From: an uncultured Eubacteriales bacterium
Lineage (GTDB): Bacteria > Bacillota > Clostridia > Peptostreptococcales > Anaerovoracaceae
Direction: 5' to 3'
DNA: 64,000 bases
NCBI GenBank assembly: GCA_902775345.1
Contig: CACYLW010000001.1
Location: 1 to 64,000 of the forward strand
In this document: positions 1 through 8,901 of the stretch, one piece after another
Layout of the letters: each line of letters opens with the position of its first letter
Numbering within the stretch: the first letter of the stretch is position 1
Made by a program: the position numbers and the translations under genes
The notes under the pieces: generated by a model
Databases searched by the model: none
The model's input: only the letters and a program-made list of their open reading frames with translations
Told to the model about the DNA's origin: nothing

Positions 1-58
1 ACGGGCGTGGGGTCCCAATTCGCAGATTCCGTTAGCCAATCACCTTCATCATAAAGAA

Positions 59-86
59 AAGCGAAGGCTGTTAAAAACCCTCGCTT
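59..86. terminator. Imperfect stem-loop, possible terminator
   Basis: A nine-pair stem with one mismatch joins 59-67 to 78-86 (AAGCGA pairs with TCGCTT). On the minus strand it is followed by a T-rich run (TTTTCTTTA), as in an intrinsic terminator. No minus-strand gene lies to its right, so it may be the bidirectional terminator of a gene outside the window. The sequence from 1 to 149 holds nothing else recognisable. Confidence 0.35.
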
Positions 87-149
87 ATATATTAAGAATT
101 CACAGTTTGTGTTAAAATGATACTGCAAAGGAGATAAAAGGTTATAGAA

Positions 150-370
150 ATGACAGATATACAGAAATTAAAGGAAATCATTGGACGCTGCGGTATTGCC
201 GGCTCCAAAGTACTGAGCCATGAAGCAGAAGGTGAACAGTATAAAGATTCTCTTCTTCAGTTGCTTGATATCGTCTCTGCACGACCGTAGTGGTCACGCT
301 GCTGATCATCATTACAGTGTATCTGCTTAAACGCAAGGGACTGGGAGTGGATAATGAAATCACACGTTAA
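150..370 (+). pseudogene. Small single-TM protein, apparently frameshifted
   Basis: An ATG at 150 opens a 46-codon frame (MTDIQKLKEIIGRCG...) that stops at TAG 288-290. The -1 frame then continues without a break as VVVTLLIIITVYLLKRK, a clear membrane segment with a positive end, and stops at 368-370. Read together they give a soluble N-terminal half plus one C-terminal transmembrane helix, about 73 residues. The frame change lies near 270-287. It overlaps the start of the MATE gene by 17 bases, which suggests a former two-gene operon. An AAAGGAG lies upstream, rather far from the ATG. A sequencing error, a decayed gene or programmed frameshifting could each explain it; no slippery heptamer is evident. 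Confidence 0.4.
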
Positions 371-1715
371 ACTGATGACTGAGGGGAAGCCTGTAAGGCT
401 GATCGTAACTTTTGCGTTTCCTCTCATGATCGGGAATATATTTCAGCAGCTGTACTCAGTAGCTGACAGCATGATCGTGGGAAAAACGCTTGGAGTTGCA
501 GCTCTGGCGGCGTTAGGAGCTTCTACATGGCCAAACTGGATATTTCTCGGAGTGGTGATGGGACTGTCGCAGGGCATATCGATCACCCTCGCGCATTCAT
601 TCGGACGCGGCGATGAGGTCATGCTCCGCAAAGGATTCGGCAATGCAATAGTGCTGTCTGCTGCATTTGCAGCATGCCTGCTGGTGACCGGTGAAATGCT
701 GGCGCCTGAAATGCTGATGCTCCTTGGCACACCGGAAGAACTGATACCTCAGGCACTGGTATATCTGAGGATCTCTTATGCCGGGATACCGATAATAACC
801 GCATATAACCTTCTGGCGTCAACACTCAGAGCTCTTGGCGACAGCAGGACACCGCTGTATGCGATGATCGTTGCATCAGTGGTCAACATAGTGCTCGATC
901 TTACTTTTGTATGCGTTTTCAGATGGGGAATCGGCGGTGCGGCATGGGCAACCATAATCGCACAGTTTTTTTCTGCCTTATTATGCACGCCGGCGATATT
1001 CAGGATCAGGCATCTGCATATAAGACGCACTGACCTTGTCCCGGATATCCTGCTGCTGCGCTCAGTTGCGGTATTGAGTGCTCCGATGATGCTGCAGAAT
1101 TTCCTGATCGTAGTAGGCGGAATGGTCGTCCAATCCGTAGTGAATACTTTCAGCGTTACATTCATAGCAGGTTTTACAGCAGGCGCCAAGATGCATGGTG
1201 TGCTGGAGATAGCTACATCATCGTTCGGCTTTGCCATGACGACATATGTCGCACAGAATCTCGGAGCAGGAAGGATCGACCGTATACACGAAGGTGTAAG
1301 GTCCGCCTTCTGGGCAGCGATCGCAACAGCCTGTGTCATAGCTGCTGTCATGCTGCTCACGGGACGGATGATACTGTCGGGATTTGTTTCCGGCACACCT
1401 GAGGAAATAAAGGCTACGGTGGATGTAGCATACAGATATCTTGCCATAATGTGCGTGTGTCTGCCGGTTCTGTATCTTCTTTACATATTCCGCTCATCCA
1501 CTCAGGGACTGGGTAATACGTTCCTGCCGATGGTATCTGCATTTGCGGAGCTGGTGATGCGCATAGCTTCAGCACTCATACTGGCAAGAGTCATAGGAGA
1601 GACCGGTCTCTTTATAGCAGAGGTGGCTGCATGGGGCGGCGCGGTGATCGTGCTGGTATTCAGTTACTTCTATACTATTCGCAAGATAGAGAGAAAAGCG
1701 GAGCCGGTCTGCTGA
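354..1715 (+). CDS. MATE family multidrug/cation antiporter
   Basis: This is a 453-residue polytopic membrane protein of the MATE family, which exports drugs or metabolites using a Na+ or H+ gradient. The usual N-terminal features are present: FPLMIGNIFQQLYSVADSMIVG and the following G-x-x-A-LAALGAS segment. About twelve hydrophobic segments are arranged as two homologous halves, with the second beginning near residue 235 (APMMLQNFLIVVGGMVV). The length is normal for the family. The ATG at 354 follows GGGAG; an ATG seven codons on is an alternative. It ends six bases before the convergent GH32 gene. The substrate cannot be told from sequence. Confidence 0.9.
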   Translation: MKSHVKLMTEGKPVRLIVTFAFPLMIGNIFQQLYSVADSMIVGKTLGVAALAALGASTWPNWIFLGVVMGLSQGISITLAHSFGRGDEVMLRKGFGNAIVLSAAFAACLLVTGEMLAPEMLMLLGTPEELIPQALVYLRISYAGIPIITAYNLLASTLRALGDSRTPLYAMIVASVVNIVLDLTFVCVFRWGIGGAAWATIIAQFFSALLCTPAIFRIRHLHIRRTDLVPDILLLRSVAVLSAPMMLQNFLIVVGGMVVQSVVNTFSVTFIAGFTAGAKMHGVLEIATSSFGFAMTTYVAQNLGAGRIDRIHEGVRSAFWAAIATACVIAAVMLLTGRMILSGFVSGTPEEIKATVDVAYRYLAIMCVCLPVLYLLYIFRSSTQGLGNTFLPMVSAFAELVMRIASALILARVIGETGLFIAEVAAWGGAVIVLVFSYFYTIRKIERKAEPVC

Positions 1716-1720
1716 TCTGC

Positions 1721-3058
1721 TCACTCTTCAGATGATTCGTATACAGTTCCTGCTTTACCGGTCAGATGATCCTTAAGGTTATAGACTGTGTTTGTCAGAC
1801 AGTATTTGCCATCATCCACGTATATCTCAATGATATTTGGCTCTACAATGATCGACAGCTTATATTCACTGCTGTATGCCGGCACTGTGAAGCTGTTCGG
1901 AAGTCTGGCTCCCTTTACAAAGACCTCATCACGATTGGTGTGAACAGTATCATTCTCCATCCATATTTTATAGCCTCCGATATCAATGGAATCTCCGTTG
2001 GTGATCATCGTCTCCATGAACCACGGTTTTTCCCGGCCGGCCCTGAAAGCGCTCATTTCCTCGTCTGAAAGCTTTTTATCAAAGTATTTCAGCATATTCG
2101 GATGGATCCTGTAATAGAAGCAGCCATCAACGTAATCAATTACACGAGGCACGCACATCATGCCGTTCCACGGCTTTTTATCCGATGGCATTTTGGCTTC
2201 CTCAGGCATGCGGAGCCATACCACCATTACACGGCGGCCTTCCTCATCGATACAGGACTGTGTTGCATAAAGATCTCCTCCGTGATCAATGAACTCAAAC
2301 TCGCCGAGATTGCTCAGCTGACAGGTCTCCGGATCAAAATCCACTGTACCGATCATGGACTGAGCTGTATATCCCGCAGATTTTGGGACGATATACATCG
2401 GAGAAATCAGGAATATATGCTGGTCGCCTATTTTAAACAGATCCGGGCATTCCAGGATGCGGCCGAACTTTTTATCAGCCAGGACAGATCTTATCTCCCA
2501 TTTCCTTGCGTCGTCACTCTGCAGAATGATCACACGGCCCTTTTTCATTTTGTATGTACTTCCCAGAGCCATATAGTACTTGCCGTTTTCTTCCCATACC
2601 TTCGGGTCCCTGGTGTGGTTGAAGTACGCCACGTCATCATCGTAAATTACAGGAAGTATGATCTTTTTGCCGTCATAGTTATCAAAAGTCATGCCATCCG
2701 GAGATGTCATCATGACCTGAGTGCATTCGTAAACATCATTGAGGGAAACGTGACTGTTTTCGCGCTCAAATGCATAATAGCGAACGCCTGTATAGTAGAT
2801 AAGCATTTCGCCGTTCAGTTCAAAAGTACTTCCGGAGAAGATGCCATTCGCGTCAAAATGCTTTGTCGGGAAGATGGCAACTCCCAGATGCTCCCAATGG
2901 ACCAGATCTTTACTGACCGCATGTCCCCAGTGCATGGTTCCCCATCGTGTTGCAAACGGGAAATGCTGATAAAACAGGTGATACTGACCTTTAAAGTATA
3001 TGAATCCATTCGGGTCATTCAGCCAGCTTCCGGGTGCTTTCAAATGTAATGTATCCAT
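1721..3058 (-). CDS. GH32 beta-fructosidase (sucrose/fructan hydrolase)
   Basis: The 445-residue protein is a glycoside hydrolase family 32 enzyme, which releases fructose from sucrose, sucrose-6-phosphate or fructans. The nucleophile motif WLNDPNG carries D15. FSGS follows at 74-77, the transition-state stabiliser motif RDP has D151, and the acid/base motif ECPD has E203. The C-terminal beta-sandwich is short. There is no signal peptide, so it should act in the cytoplasm on an imported sugar. No PTS or sugar-transport gene is adjacent, so the substrate is open. It is convergent with the MATE gene. A sucrose-6-phosphate hydrolase is the most usual role for an intracellular member. Confidence 0.88.
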   Translation of the reverse strand: MDTLHLKAPGSWLNDPNGFIYFKGQYHLFYQHFPFATRWGTMHWGHAVSKDLVHWEHLGVAIFPTKHFDANGIFSGSTFELNGEMLIYYTGVRYYAFERENSHVSLNDVYECTQVMMTSPDGMTFDNYDGKKIILPVIYDDDVAYFNHTRDPKVWEENGKYYMALGSTYKMKKGRVIILQSDDARKWEIRSVLADKKFGRILECPDLFKIGDQHIFLISPMYIVPKSAGYTAQSMIGTVDFDPETCQLSNLGEFEFIDHGGDLYATQSCIDEEGRRVMVVWLRMPEEAKMPSDKKPWNGMMCVPRVIDYVDGCFYYRIHPNMLKYFDKKLSDEEMSAFRAGREKPWFMETMITNGDSIDIGGYKIWMENDTVHTNRDEVFVKGARLPNSFTVPAYSSEYKLSIIVEPNIIEIYVDDGKYCLTNTVYNLKDHLTGKAGTVYESSEE

Positions 3059-3294
3059 GATCTGCTCCTGTCAATGCGGCTGTCACTTATTGAAGCAGCC
3101 AGCTCGCCGTTTTTTTTTAATGAGATAATCGTTGTATTGATGCAGCTCCTCATCTCGGGATCAACTGTATGTATTATATCATCAAAGCAACGTGAGCATC
3201 ATAACTTAAGCCAATACCTCCGGAGCTTCCTTCTGCCGGGATGTGATACAATAAATTGAAATATGTACAACACGCATCTGGAGAAAGATAAAAA

Positions 3295-4215
3295 ATGGAG
3301 TCTTCACGGGAACAGCTGGAAAAACGGATACTGCGCATATCTTTTGCGATGAGCTGCATGCTTTCGGCAGTGGAGGTACTTGCGGCGATCTTTCTTCGCT
3401 CGCAGACAGTGCTTATGGACGCGGTTTTTGATTCCGCTGAACTGATCATGATGGGACCGTTTCTGGTTCTTGTTCCGCTGCTCTACCGCCCGGTAAACGA
3501 GAGGCACCCTTACGGATATGCCCAGGTCGAATCCCTTTTCCTCATAATAAAATACATGACACTGCTGTCGCTGATCATAGTGATGATAACAGAAAACCTG
3601 CGCGTCATCCTCAGCGGAGGACGTCAGGTCAGGCCCGGCGCGATCGCGGTATTCGAGATCTGCCTCGCTGCTGCGAGTATCATAATGTATTTTTTCATGC
3701 TGCACATGAGCAGGAAATACGAATCACCCACCATACATGCTGAGATATACATGTGGAAGACGGACATTATTGGAAGCTGTGGAGTCGCAGCCGCATTCCT
3801 GGCAAATTTTTTTCTGGGAGATACAGTCCTCAAGCCGGTCACTCCGTACATGGATTCCGGCGTGGCCATAATCATGTCGCTTTTTCTCATCGCTGAGCCG
3901 GTAAGGGAACTTATCAGAGGCTTCAGACAGATGATGCTGTTTTCACCTCCGGAAGATGTCATGGACAAGGTCCGCCTGGTGGTAAACGGTGCTCTTGAGG
4001 AGCTTCCGTACGAGGCGGCTTTTATCGATGTGATACAGACAGGGCGCAAGACCTGGATAGAAGTATATTTAAAAGGAACAGAAGATATTCAGATGATAGA
4101 TATAAGTCATCTGATGGAGCTGAAAGGCAGGGTCACCGCAGACCTTAAGGATGATTTTGACCAGCTGTATGTAGAATTCATACCGGATCTGCCGGAGCCA
4201 TCCTCTGTTTCCTGA
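3295..4215 (+). CDS. Cation diffusion facilitator (CDF) family transporter
   Basis: This 306-residue protein has the CDF outline: an N-terminal helical region of about six transmembrane segments and a C-terminal cytoplasmic alpha/beta domain (from about residue 205) like the ZT_dimer fold. The second helix carries D42-xxx-D46 in LMDAVFDSAEL. The loop HPYGYAQVESL matches the family HPYGHGRxE signature with the glycine-histidine changed. A DxxxD site is the kind seen in Mn/Fe exporters, but the matching pair in helix five is less clear (WKTD near 157), so the metal is uncertain. A strong terminator follows at 4304. Confidence 0.75.
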   Translation: MESSREQLEKRILRISFAMSCMLSAVEVLAAIFLRSQTVLMDAVFDSAELIMMGPFLVLVPLLYRPVNERHPYGYAQVESLFLIIKYMTLLSLIIVMITENLRVILSGGRQVRPGAIAVFEICLAAASIIMYFFMLHMSRKYESPTIHAEIYMWKTDIIGSCGVAAAFLANFFLGDTVLKPVTPYMDSGVAIIMSLFLIAEPVRELIRGFRQMMLFSPPEDVMDKVRLVVNGALEELPYEAAFIDVIQTGRKTWIEVYLKGTEDIQMIDISHLMELKGRVTADLKDDFDQLYVEFIPDLPEPSSVS

Positions 4216-4303
4216 TAAATCTGATCAGTACGGGCTTTTCCTGTGTGAAGCCTGACGCAGGAGTGCCTGTGGCTGCCGCCCCGAAGGTGACTGCAAGAAA
4301 AGA

Positions 4304-4346
4304 GCAGGTCTTCCGTATCGTTGATACGGAAGACCTGCCTTCTTTT
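4304..4346. terminator. Intrinsic terminator, 16-bp perfect stem
   Basis: A perfect 16-base inverted repeat (4304-4319 and 4323-4338) with a three-base loop is followed by CTTCTTTT. It lies between the CDF gene and the convergent flavin reductase gene and may serve both. Confidence 0.85.
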
Positions 4347-4384
4347 ACAGGAATCAAAGCGGTCGTGTTTCTGAAAATCACAGT

Positions 4385-4864
4385 TTATTTTTCGATGATT
4401 TCAACTACTTCCCCGATGTAGACTGTATGAGGTTCTTCAGGTGTGTAAAACTCGCTGACTATCTCCTCAGACATATGCGTGGTCTGCATATCCGCATGAT
4501 AGATCCTGCGGCAGAGGAATGTAATTTCTGCTTCCTCGTAAGTAATTGCCTGTCCGAGATCCCTGACCGTCAGCCCGGCTAATGCATCCTTATCAGTTTT
4601 ATGTCTCCCTGTAGTTGAGCCCATCTTCACGAGTGCGTCGCGCTTGTCTTCCGGGAAGAAGCTGACGGTGAAATACTCATATTCATTCATGAACTTATGT
4701 GTGAATCTTGTAGGTCTTACATACACTGTCACAGCCGGCTTGTTCCAGAGGGTCCCCATACTGCCCCAACTGATCGTCATGGTGTTGTGGTCGTCCTTCG
4801 GTCCCGCACTGAGCAGTGCCCATTTTTTATCAAACTGAGCAAAAATATCAGTGTTGAATTCCAC
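4385..4864 (-). CDS. Flavin reductase-like (flavoredoxin family) protein
   Basis: This 159-residue protein belongs to the flavin reductase-like domain family, which binds FMN and transfers electrons from NAD(P)H or other donors. The N-terminal half contains the typical core: N-x-M-T-I-S-W-G-S-M followed by KPAVTVYVRPTRFTHKFMNE, which lines the FMN pocket. The start ATG has an AGGAGG upstream on the minus strand. It stands alone between a terminator and the divergent ADP-ribosylglycohydrolase gene. The partner and substrate are unknown. Confidence 0.82.
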   Translation of the reverse strand: MEFNTDIFAQFDKKWALLSAGPKDDHNTMTISWGSMGTLWNKPAVTVYVRPTRFTHKFMNEYEYFTVSFFPEDKRDALVKMGSTTGRHKTDKDALAGLTVRDLGQAITYEEAEITFLCRRIYHADMQTTHMSEEIVSEFYTPEEPHTVYIGEVVEIIEK

Positions 4865-5026
4865 AATATACCTCCTGTATCGTCCCGTTCCGCGGATTCT
4901 GTTATTTTAAATCCGTCTTCAGTTAATATAATTATAAAGTAGCATGGGGTTTTCATCCAGTATATTTGTTAATAGAATTACATCAGGCAGCATGTGAGAG
5001 AATGCTGCGAAATGGAGGTGCTGTAA

Positions 5027-6277
5027 ATGTACGGTGCGGTTCTTGGAGATATAATTGGCAGTCCATATGAGAGGCATAATAAAAAGAGCAAGGATTTCCC
5101 GCTTTTCAGCAGGTATTCGCGGTTTACGGATGATACCGTGATGACTCTTGCGGTCGCGGCAGGATTCATGTCGGTTTTCAGCGATCCGGACAGTCAGATT
5201 TATGATGGAAACTATGTGAATGATGATAATAAATCTCTGGTTGAGAAGGCGGTCATCAGGAGCATGAAGACGCTCGGCCTCAGGTATCCCAATGCGGGAT
5301 ACGGCGGCAGTTTCAGAAACTGGCTCGAAAACGGGATCGGACCGTATAACAGCTGGGGGAACGGATCCGCGATGAGGGTCTCTCCGGCAGCATGGATCTG
5401 CAGCTCCATAGATAAGGCAAGGGAGCTGGCCGGGCTTCAGGCTGCTGTCACGCATGATCACCCGGAGGGCATTAAGGGAGCAGAGGCGCTGGTGTCGGCG
5501 ATCTTCATAGCGAGGGCAGGCGGAACAAAGGATGACATCAGAGCGTATGTCACTGATGAATTTGGATATGACCTCAGCAGAACCTGCGACAGTATTCGCC
5601 CAGGCTACAGATTCGATGTTTCCTGTCAGGGGAGTGTCCCGGAAGCCATCATAGCGTTCCTCGACAGTAAAGACTTTGAGGATGCTGTCAGGAATGCCGT
5701 ATCACTTGGCGGTGACAGCGATACGATCGGCGCCATGGCAGGCTCGATAGCGGAAGCTTACTACGGCGTGCCCGGCGGGCTTAAGAAGAAGTGCGAGAGC
5801 ATACTGCCGCCCGATCTCAGGGAGATCCTGAAAGAATTTGCAGGGACTTATCTGCCGGCTGATCTGCCGCCGCTGAACGGTAAAATCGCTGAAAAAGACG
5901 ACTGGAAAATCTCGAGGATGCCGGAGGAGCATGAGCGTTTCATCCTGCGCAGGCATTTCAATGATCTCCAGATGGAGGCTCTGAGACGCGGACACATCCC
6001 TCAGGAAATGGAGGATAAGTGGTTCTGGTACATGGAAGGGGATACTCTGTACGCTCACCGCAGCTGGACGGGTTTCTGCATATTCAGAATAGATTTCAGA
6101 CATGACGACAACCACTACGTCACGGTCAGCCGCGACAAGGAGCAGTACTCCTTCACGAGCATTGAAGAGGATGCACGGAAGATCAACGATCTGCTTGGCT
6201 GGTGGTCGCAGAGCACGTATGATTATTACAGCGAGTGGCTGGCAGAAACCGTCGATATGATGGAAAAGAATGGATAA
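5027..6277 (+). CDS. ADP-ribosylglycohydrolase with extra C-terminal domain
   Basis: Residues 1 to about 265 form a DraG-like ADP-ribosylglycohydrolase, which removes ADP-ribose from proteins, nucleic acids or small molecules using a two-metal site. Metal-binding motifs are visible: GDIIGSPYE near the start, FTDDTVMT with D35-D36, and GGDSDTIGAM with D230 and D232. The family usually ends near residue 270-300. Here a further ~150 residues follow (about 285-416), rich in Trp/Tyr and containing WYMEGDTLYAHRSWTGFCIF and WWSQSTYDYYSEW. I recall this segment as a small domain found alone or fused in other Clostridia but know no function for it. The ATG at 5027 follows GGAGGTG. Confidence 0.87.
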   Translation: MYGAVLGDIIGSPYERHNKKSKDFPLFSRYSRFTDDTVMTLAVAAGFMSVFSDPDSQIYDGNYVNDDNKSLVEKAVIRSMKTLGLRYPNAGYGGSFRNWLENGIGPYNSWGNGSAMRVSPAAWICSSIDKARELAGLQAAVTHDHPEGIKGAEALVSAIFIARAGGTKDDIRAYVTDEFGYDLSRTCDSIRPGYRFDVSCQGSVPEAIIAFLDSKDFEDAVRNAVSLGGDSDTIGAMAGSIAEAYYGVPGGLKKKCESILPPDLREILKEFAGTYLPADLPPLNGKIAEKDDWKISRMPEEHERFILRRHFNDLQMEALRRGHIPQEMEDKWFWYMEGDTLYAHRSWTGFCIFRIDFRHDDNHYVTVSRDKEQYSFTSIEEDARKINDLLGWWSQSTYDYYSEWLAETVDMMEKNG

Positions 6278-6389
6278 ATGCCATCCTCCTTTCCGCCCGG
6301 AAAGAGAAAAAAGCGGATGACTGTGGTATACTTTTAAACCGTGGGACTATAAATGCATTGATCTTACAGGATTAAGGAGAATAAGCATA

Positions 6390-6971
6390 ATGGATAAGAA
6401 AGAAGTATTTGTTGACGTTTCTGCAAGGCATGTCCATCTGAGCAGAGAGGATCAGGATGTGCTGTTTGGAAAAGGATATGAACTGGAGGTATACAAGGAA
6501 CTCGCCGGCGGCGGCGGATTCGCAAGTGTCGAGCAGATCGCTGTCGAGGGACCGAGAAGCACATTCCCGAAAGTCAGAATACTCGGACCATGCAGAAGGC
6601 AGTCGCAGGTAGAGCTGTCAAAGACAGATGCAAGAGCGCTGGGCGTAGATGCTCCTGTCAGACTTTCAGGCGACCTTGAAGGAACACCGGGAATCAAACT
6701 GGTTGGTCCTGCGGGAGAACTTGAACTTGAAAAAGGCGTGATCGTCGCAAAGAGACATGTCCACATCGGAAAAAAGCAGGTAGAAGAATGGGGCCTCAAA
6801 ACCGGAGACATCGTTGCTGTAAGAGTAGATACTCCTGACAGATCGCTTATCTTTGGCGATACTGAGATCAGGGTGCAGGACGAAGAGGATCTTGCGCTGA
6901 TGCATATAGATACTGATGAGGCCAATGCTGCAGGAATGAAGCCTATGAAGGGTCATATCGTGGAGTTCTGA
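6390..6971 (+). CDS. pduL: PduL-type phosphate acyltransferase
   Basis: The 193-residue protein is a phosphate propanoyltransferase (PduL/PTAC family), which swaps CoA for phosphate on short acyl-CoAs. Two zinc-binding histidine motifs are present, SARHVHLS near residue 12-19 and AKRHVHI near 124-130, one in each beta-barrel half. No microcompartment-targeting N-terminal extension and no microcompartment shell genes are seen, so it should be a free cytoplasmic enzyme. It lies just beyond the LysR gene from the had operon, whose last gene is a butyrate kinase. I infer that PduL and Buk together turn the reduced acyl-CoA, or acetyl/propionyl-CoA, into acid plus ATP. A terminator follows at 7006. 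Confidence 0.9.
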   Translation: MDKKEVFVDVSARHVHLSREDQDVLFGKGYELEVYKELAGGGGFASVEQIAVEGPRSTFPKVRILGPCRRQSQVELSKTDARALGVDAPVRLSGDLEGTPGIKLVGPAGELELEKGVIVAKRHVHIGKKQVEEWGLKTGDIVAVRVDTPDRSLIFGDTEIRVQDEEDLALMHIDTDEANAAGMKPMKGHIVEF

Positions 6972-7005
6972 CAGGTCTGCCGCGTAAAAGCATTCAGAAA
7001 CAAGG

Positions 7006-7043
7006 CAGCCGCCGGTAAAGGCGGCTGTCAGTTTTATTTTTTG
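7006..7043. terminator. Intrinsic terminator after pduL
   Basis: CAGCCGCC at 7006-7013 pairs perfectly with GGCGGCTG at 7020-7027 and is followed by TTTTATTTTTT. It ends the pduL transcript and lies at the 3-prime end of the convergent LysR gene. Confidence 0.85.
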
Positions 7044-7906
7044 TAAGACTCTGAATCCTTGATGTAGTTTATGAACGTCCACAGGCTTGCCGGTACATGC
7101 TTTATGGAGTAGTAAAGCTGGAGTGTCTCGTTGAAGACTCCCTGGAGCGAGTACGCATACAAGCCCTCGGTGTCAGATGCTTCATTTTCGAGCATTATAC
7201 AGAAACCCTGTGAAAGCTTCGTGAGCAGCGACTGCTTGGAAGGAGACTCTACAACGGTGACGCTTTCAAATGATGCATCAAAGGTGCGCTGCAGTATCCT
7301 GCGGCAGTATTCGTGATAAGGGAGCTCCGAAGACTTTGTTATCAGTGGCAGATTGCGTATTACTCCCTGAATGCTGCCGTATTTCTTTGCTGCTGATTCT
7401 GAGCAGTAAAGGAAGGCGTCACCTGAAATCACATCGACCATTCTCAGGGAGTGGTTCCTTAGGGCTTCCGAGACCAGTATGTTTGGTATGAGCACGGCAT
7501 GGATTTTACGGCGATTGAGCTGATCGTACAGATTAGTGCGGGTGTCGAATGAAACTTTCAGCTCTACATCAGGATAGGTCTTCCTGAAATTGCCGAGTAT
7601 GGACAGGTCGAAAAATTCTCCGTAAATGCCGATCCTCAGCTCGTTTTCGTTTACCTGCTGGAGCTGCTTCCTGATGTCGTCATAATCTTTTACCAGCTCC
7701 TTAGCACCGTTGTAGAATGTATGCCCGGCTTCAGTCAGAAAACACTCTCTGGTCGTGCGGTAAAAAAGCTTCATCCCGAGTTCTTCCTCTAGCTGGGCAA
7801 TGTATTTGCTGACAGTTGTCTGAGCTACGTTGCACTTCTCGGCTGCCTGCGTAAAACTCCTGCTGTTGGCGGCTGCAAAGAAGAGGTCAAGTTTATTCAG
7901 ATCCAT
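7034..7906 (-). CDS. LysR-type regulator, probable control of the had operon
   Basis: This is a 290-residue LysR-type transcriptional regulator. Residues 1-60 form the winged helix-turn-helix (SFTQAAEKCNVAQTTVSKYIAQLEEELGMKLF, broken here only for reference as positions 17-48), and the rest is the periplasmic-binding-protein-like effector domain (LRIGIYGEF onward). It is divergent from hadI with a 188-base gap that contains a perfect dyad at 7930-7956. Divergent LysR genes normally control the neighbouring operon and themselves. The likely effector is a substrate or intermediate of the Stickland pathway, such as a 2-oxo or 2-hydroxy acid; this is inference. Confidence 0.88.
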   Translation of the reverse strand: MDLNKLDLFFAAANSRSFTQAAEKCNVAQTTVSKYIAQLEEELGMKLFYRTTRECFLTEAGHTFYNGAKELVKDYDDIRKQLQQVNENELRIGIYGEFFDLSILGNFRKTYPDVELKVSFDTRTNLYDQLNRRKIHAVLIPNILVSEALRNHSLRMVDVISGDAFLYCSESAAKKYGSIQGVIRNLPLITKSSELPYHEYCRRILQRTFDASFESVTVVESPSKQSLLTKLSQGFCIMLENEASDTEGLYAYSLQGVFNETLQLYYSIKHVPASLWTFINYIKDSESYKK

Positions 7907-7927
7907 ATGGAATCACCTCCCAAAAAG

Positions 7928-7956
7928 AGTTTACATTGAAGGAAATACAATGTAAA
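7928..7956 (-). promoter_or_regulatory. LysR operator dyad overlapping the LysR promoter
   Basis: TTTACATTG (7930-7938) and CAATGTAAA (7948-7956) form a perfect nine-base inverted repeat around a nine-base centre, which fits the LysR T-N11-A rule. On the minus strand the same bases supply TTTACA (7956-7951), a 17-base spacer and TAAACT (7933-7928), a plausible promoter for the LysR gene. Binding here would both repress the regulator and act upstream of hadI. No convincing sigma-70 promoter was found for hadI itself; TTGAAA at 8030 is a weak candidate -35. Confidence 0.6.
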
Positions 7957-8094
7957 GTGCAGTCAGCACGATTTGGAATAGATAATAACTATTAATCAAG
8001 AAGTTTCCTTGCAGATACATCCGGTGAGATTGAAACGGTCCCGTGAATATGTAAAAATTAAACTGATAAAAAATTAACAAGGAGGACTGCGGAA

Positions 8095-8871
8095 ATGATC
8101 ACTCTCGGAATCGACATCGGATCAACAACTTCAAAGTGCGTTCTTATGAAAGACGGGCAGGATATCATTGCCGCCAGTCTAAGAGTCGGCGGACTCGGAA
8201 CGGAAGGCCCGGCAGAAGCACTTGCTGAGCTGTGGGAAAAAGCAGGGATCAGTGCTGACAGCGTTGACCGCACGATTGTTACCGGATACGGACGCAACAA
8301 GTATGAAGGCGCGGACGGCGAAGTAAGCGAACTGACATGCCACGCGCTCGGCGGAAGATGGGCCTTTCCTGAACTCAGAACACTGATAGACATCGGCGGG
8401 CAGGACGCCAAGATAATAACTCTCAGCGAGAGCGGCAGAATGTCCAACTTTGTCATGAACGATAAGTGCGCAGCCGGTACCGGAAGATTTCTGGATGTAA
8501 TGGCAAACATCCTGAGGATGGACATCGACGAACTCGATGAATGCGCGTCGAAGTCAGTAAAGCCGGCTTCCATTTCAAGCACATGCACTGTGTTCGCGGA
8601 GTCTGAAGTCATCAGTCAGCTTGCGAACGGAGTCGAAAGACCCGACCTTGTAGCAGGCATCTGCGAGAGTGTGGCATCGAGAGTAGGTGCCCTTGCAAGA
8701 AGAGCAGGAGTCGTTCCTAAAGTCTGCATGTCAGGCGGAGTCGCAAAAAACGGAGCCGTCAGAAGAGCCCTCGCAAGGAGCCTCGGAACAGACATCGACT
8801 TCGACCCTATGGCACAGTATTTTGGGGCTATCGGAGCAGCGCTGTATGCATACAGGCAGCTCAGCAAATAA
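8095..8871 (+). CDS. hadI: 2-hydroxyacyl-CoA dehydratase activator (ATPase)
   Basis: This 258-residue protein is the activator (archerase) of 2-hydroxyacyl-CoA dehydratase. It hydrolyses ATP to push one low-potential electron into the dehydratase. The actin-like ATPase fold is clear from GIDIGSTTSKC near the start, IDIGGQDAK in the middle and MSGGVAKNGAVRRAL near the end. The homodimer shares one [4Fe-4S] cluster bound by two cysteines per subunit; these match C125 (NDKCAAGTGRF) and C164 (STCTVFAESE). It is the first gene of the operon, as required because few copies activate many dehydratase turnovers. Its RBS is AAGGAGG. The homologue in aromatic pathways is called fldI. Confidence 0.95.
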   Translation: MITLGIDIGSTTSKCVLMKDGQDIIAASLRVGGLGTEGPAEALAELWEKAGISADSVDRTIVTGYGRNKYEGADGEVSELTCHALGGRWAFPELRTLIDIGGQDAKIITLSESGRMSNFVMNDKCAAGTGRFLDVMANILRMDIDELDECASKSVKPASISSTCTVFAESEVISQLANGVERPDLVAGICESVASRVGALARRAGVVPKVCMSGGVAKNGAVRRALARSLGTDIDFDPMAQYFGAIGAALYAYRQLSK

Positions 8872-8901
8872 ATGATTACATAGATATTGAAGGAGGAAGA
8901 A

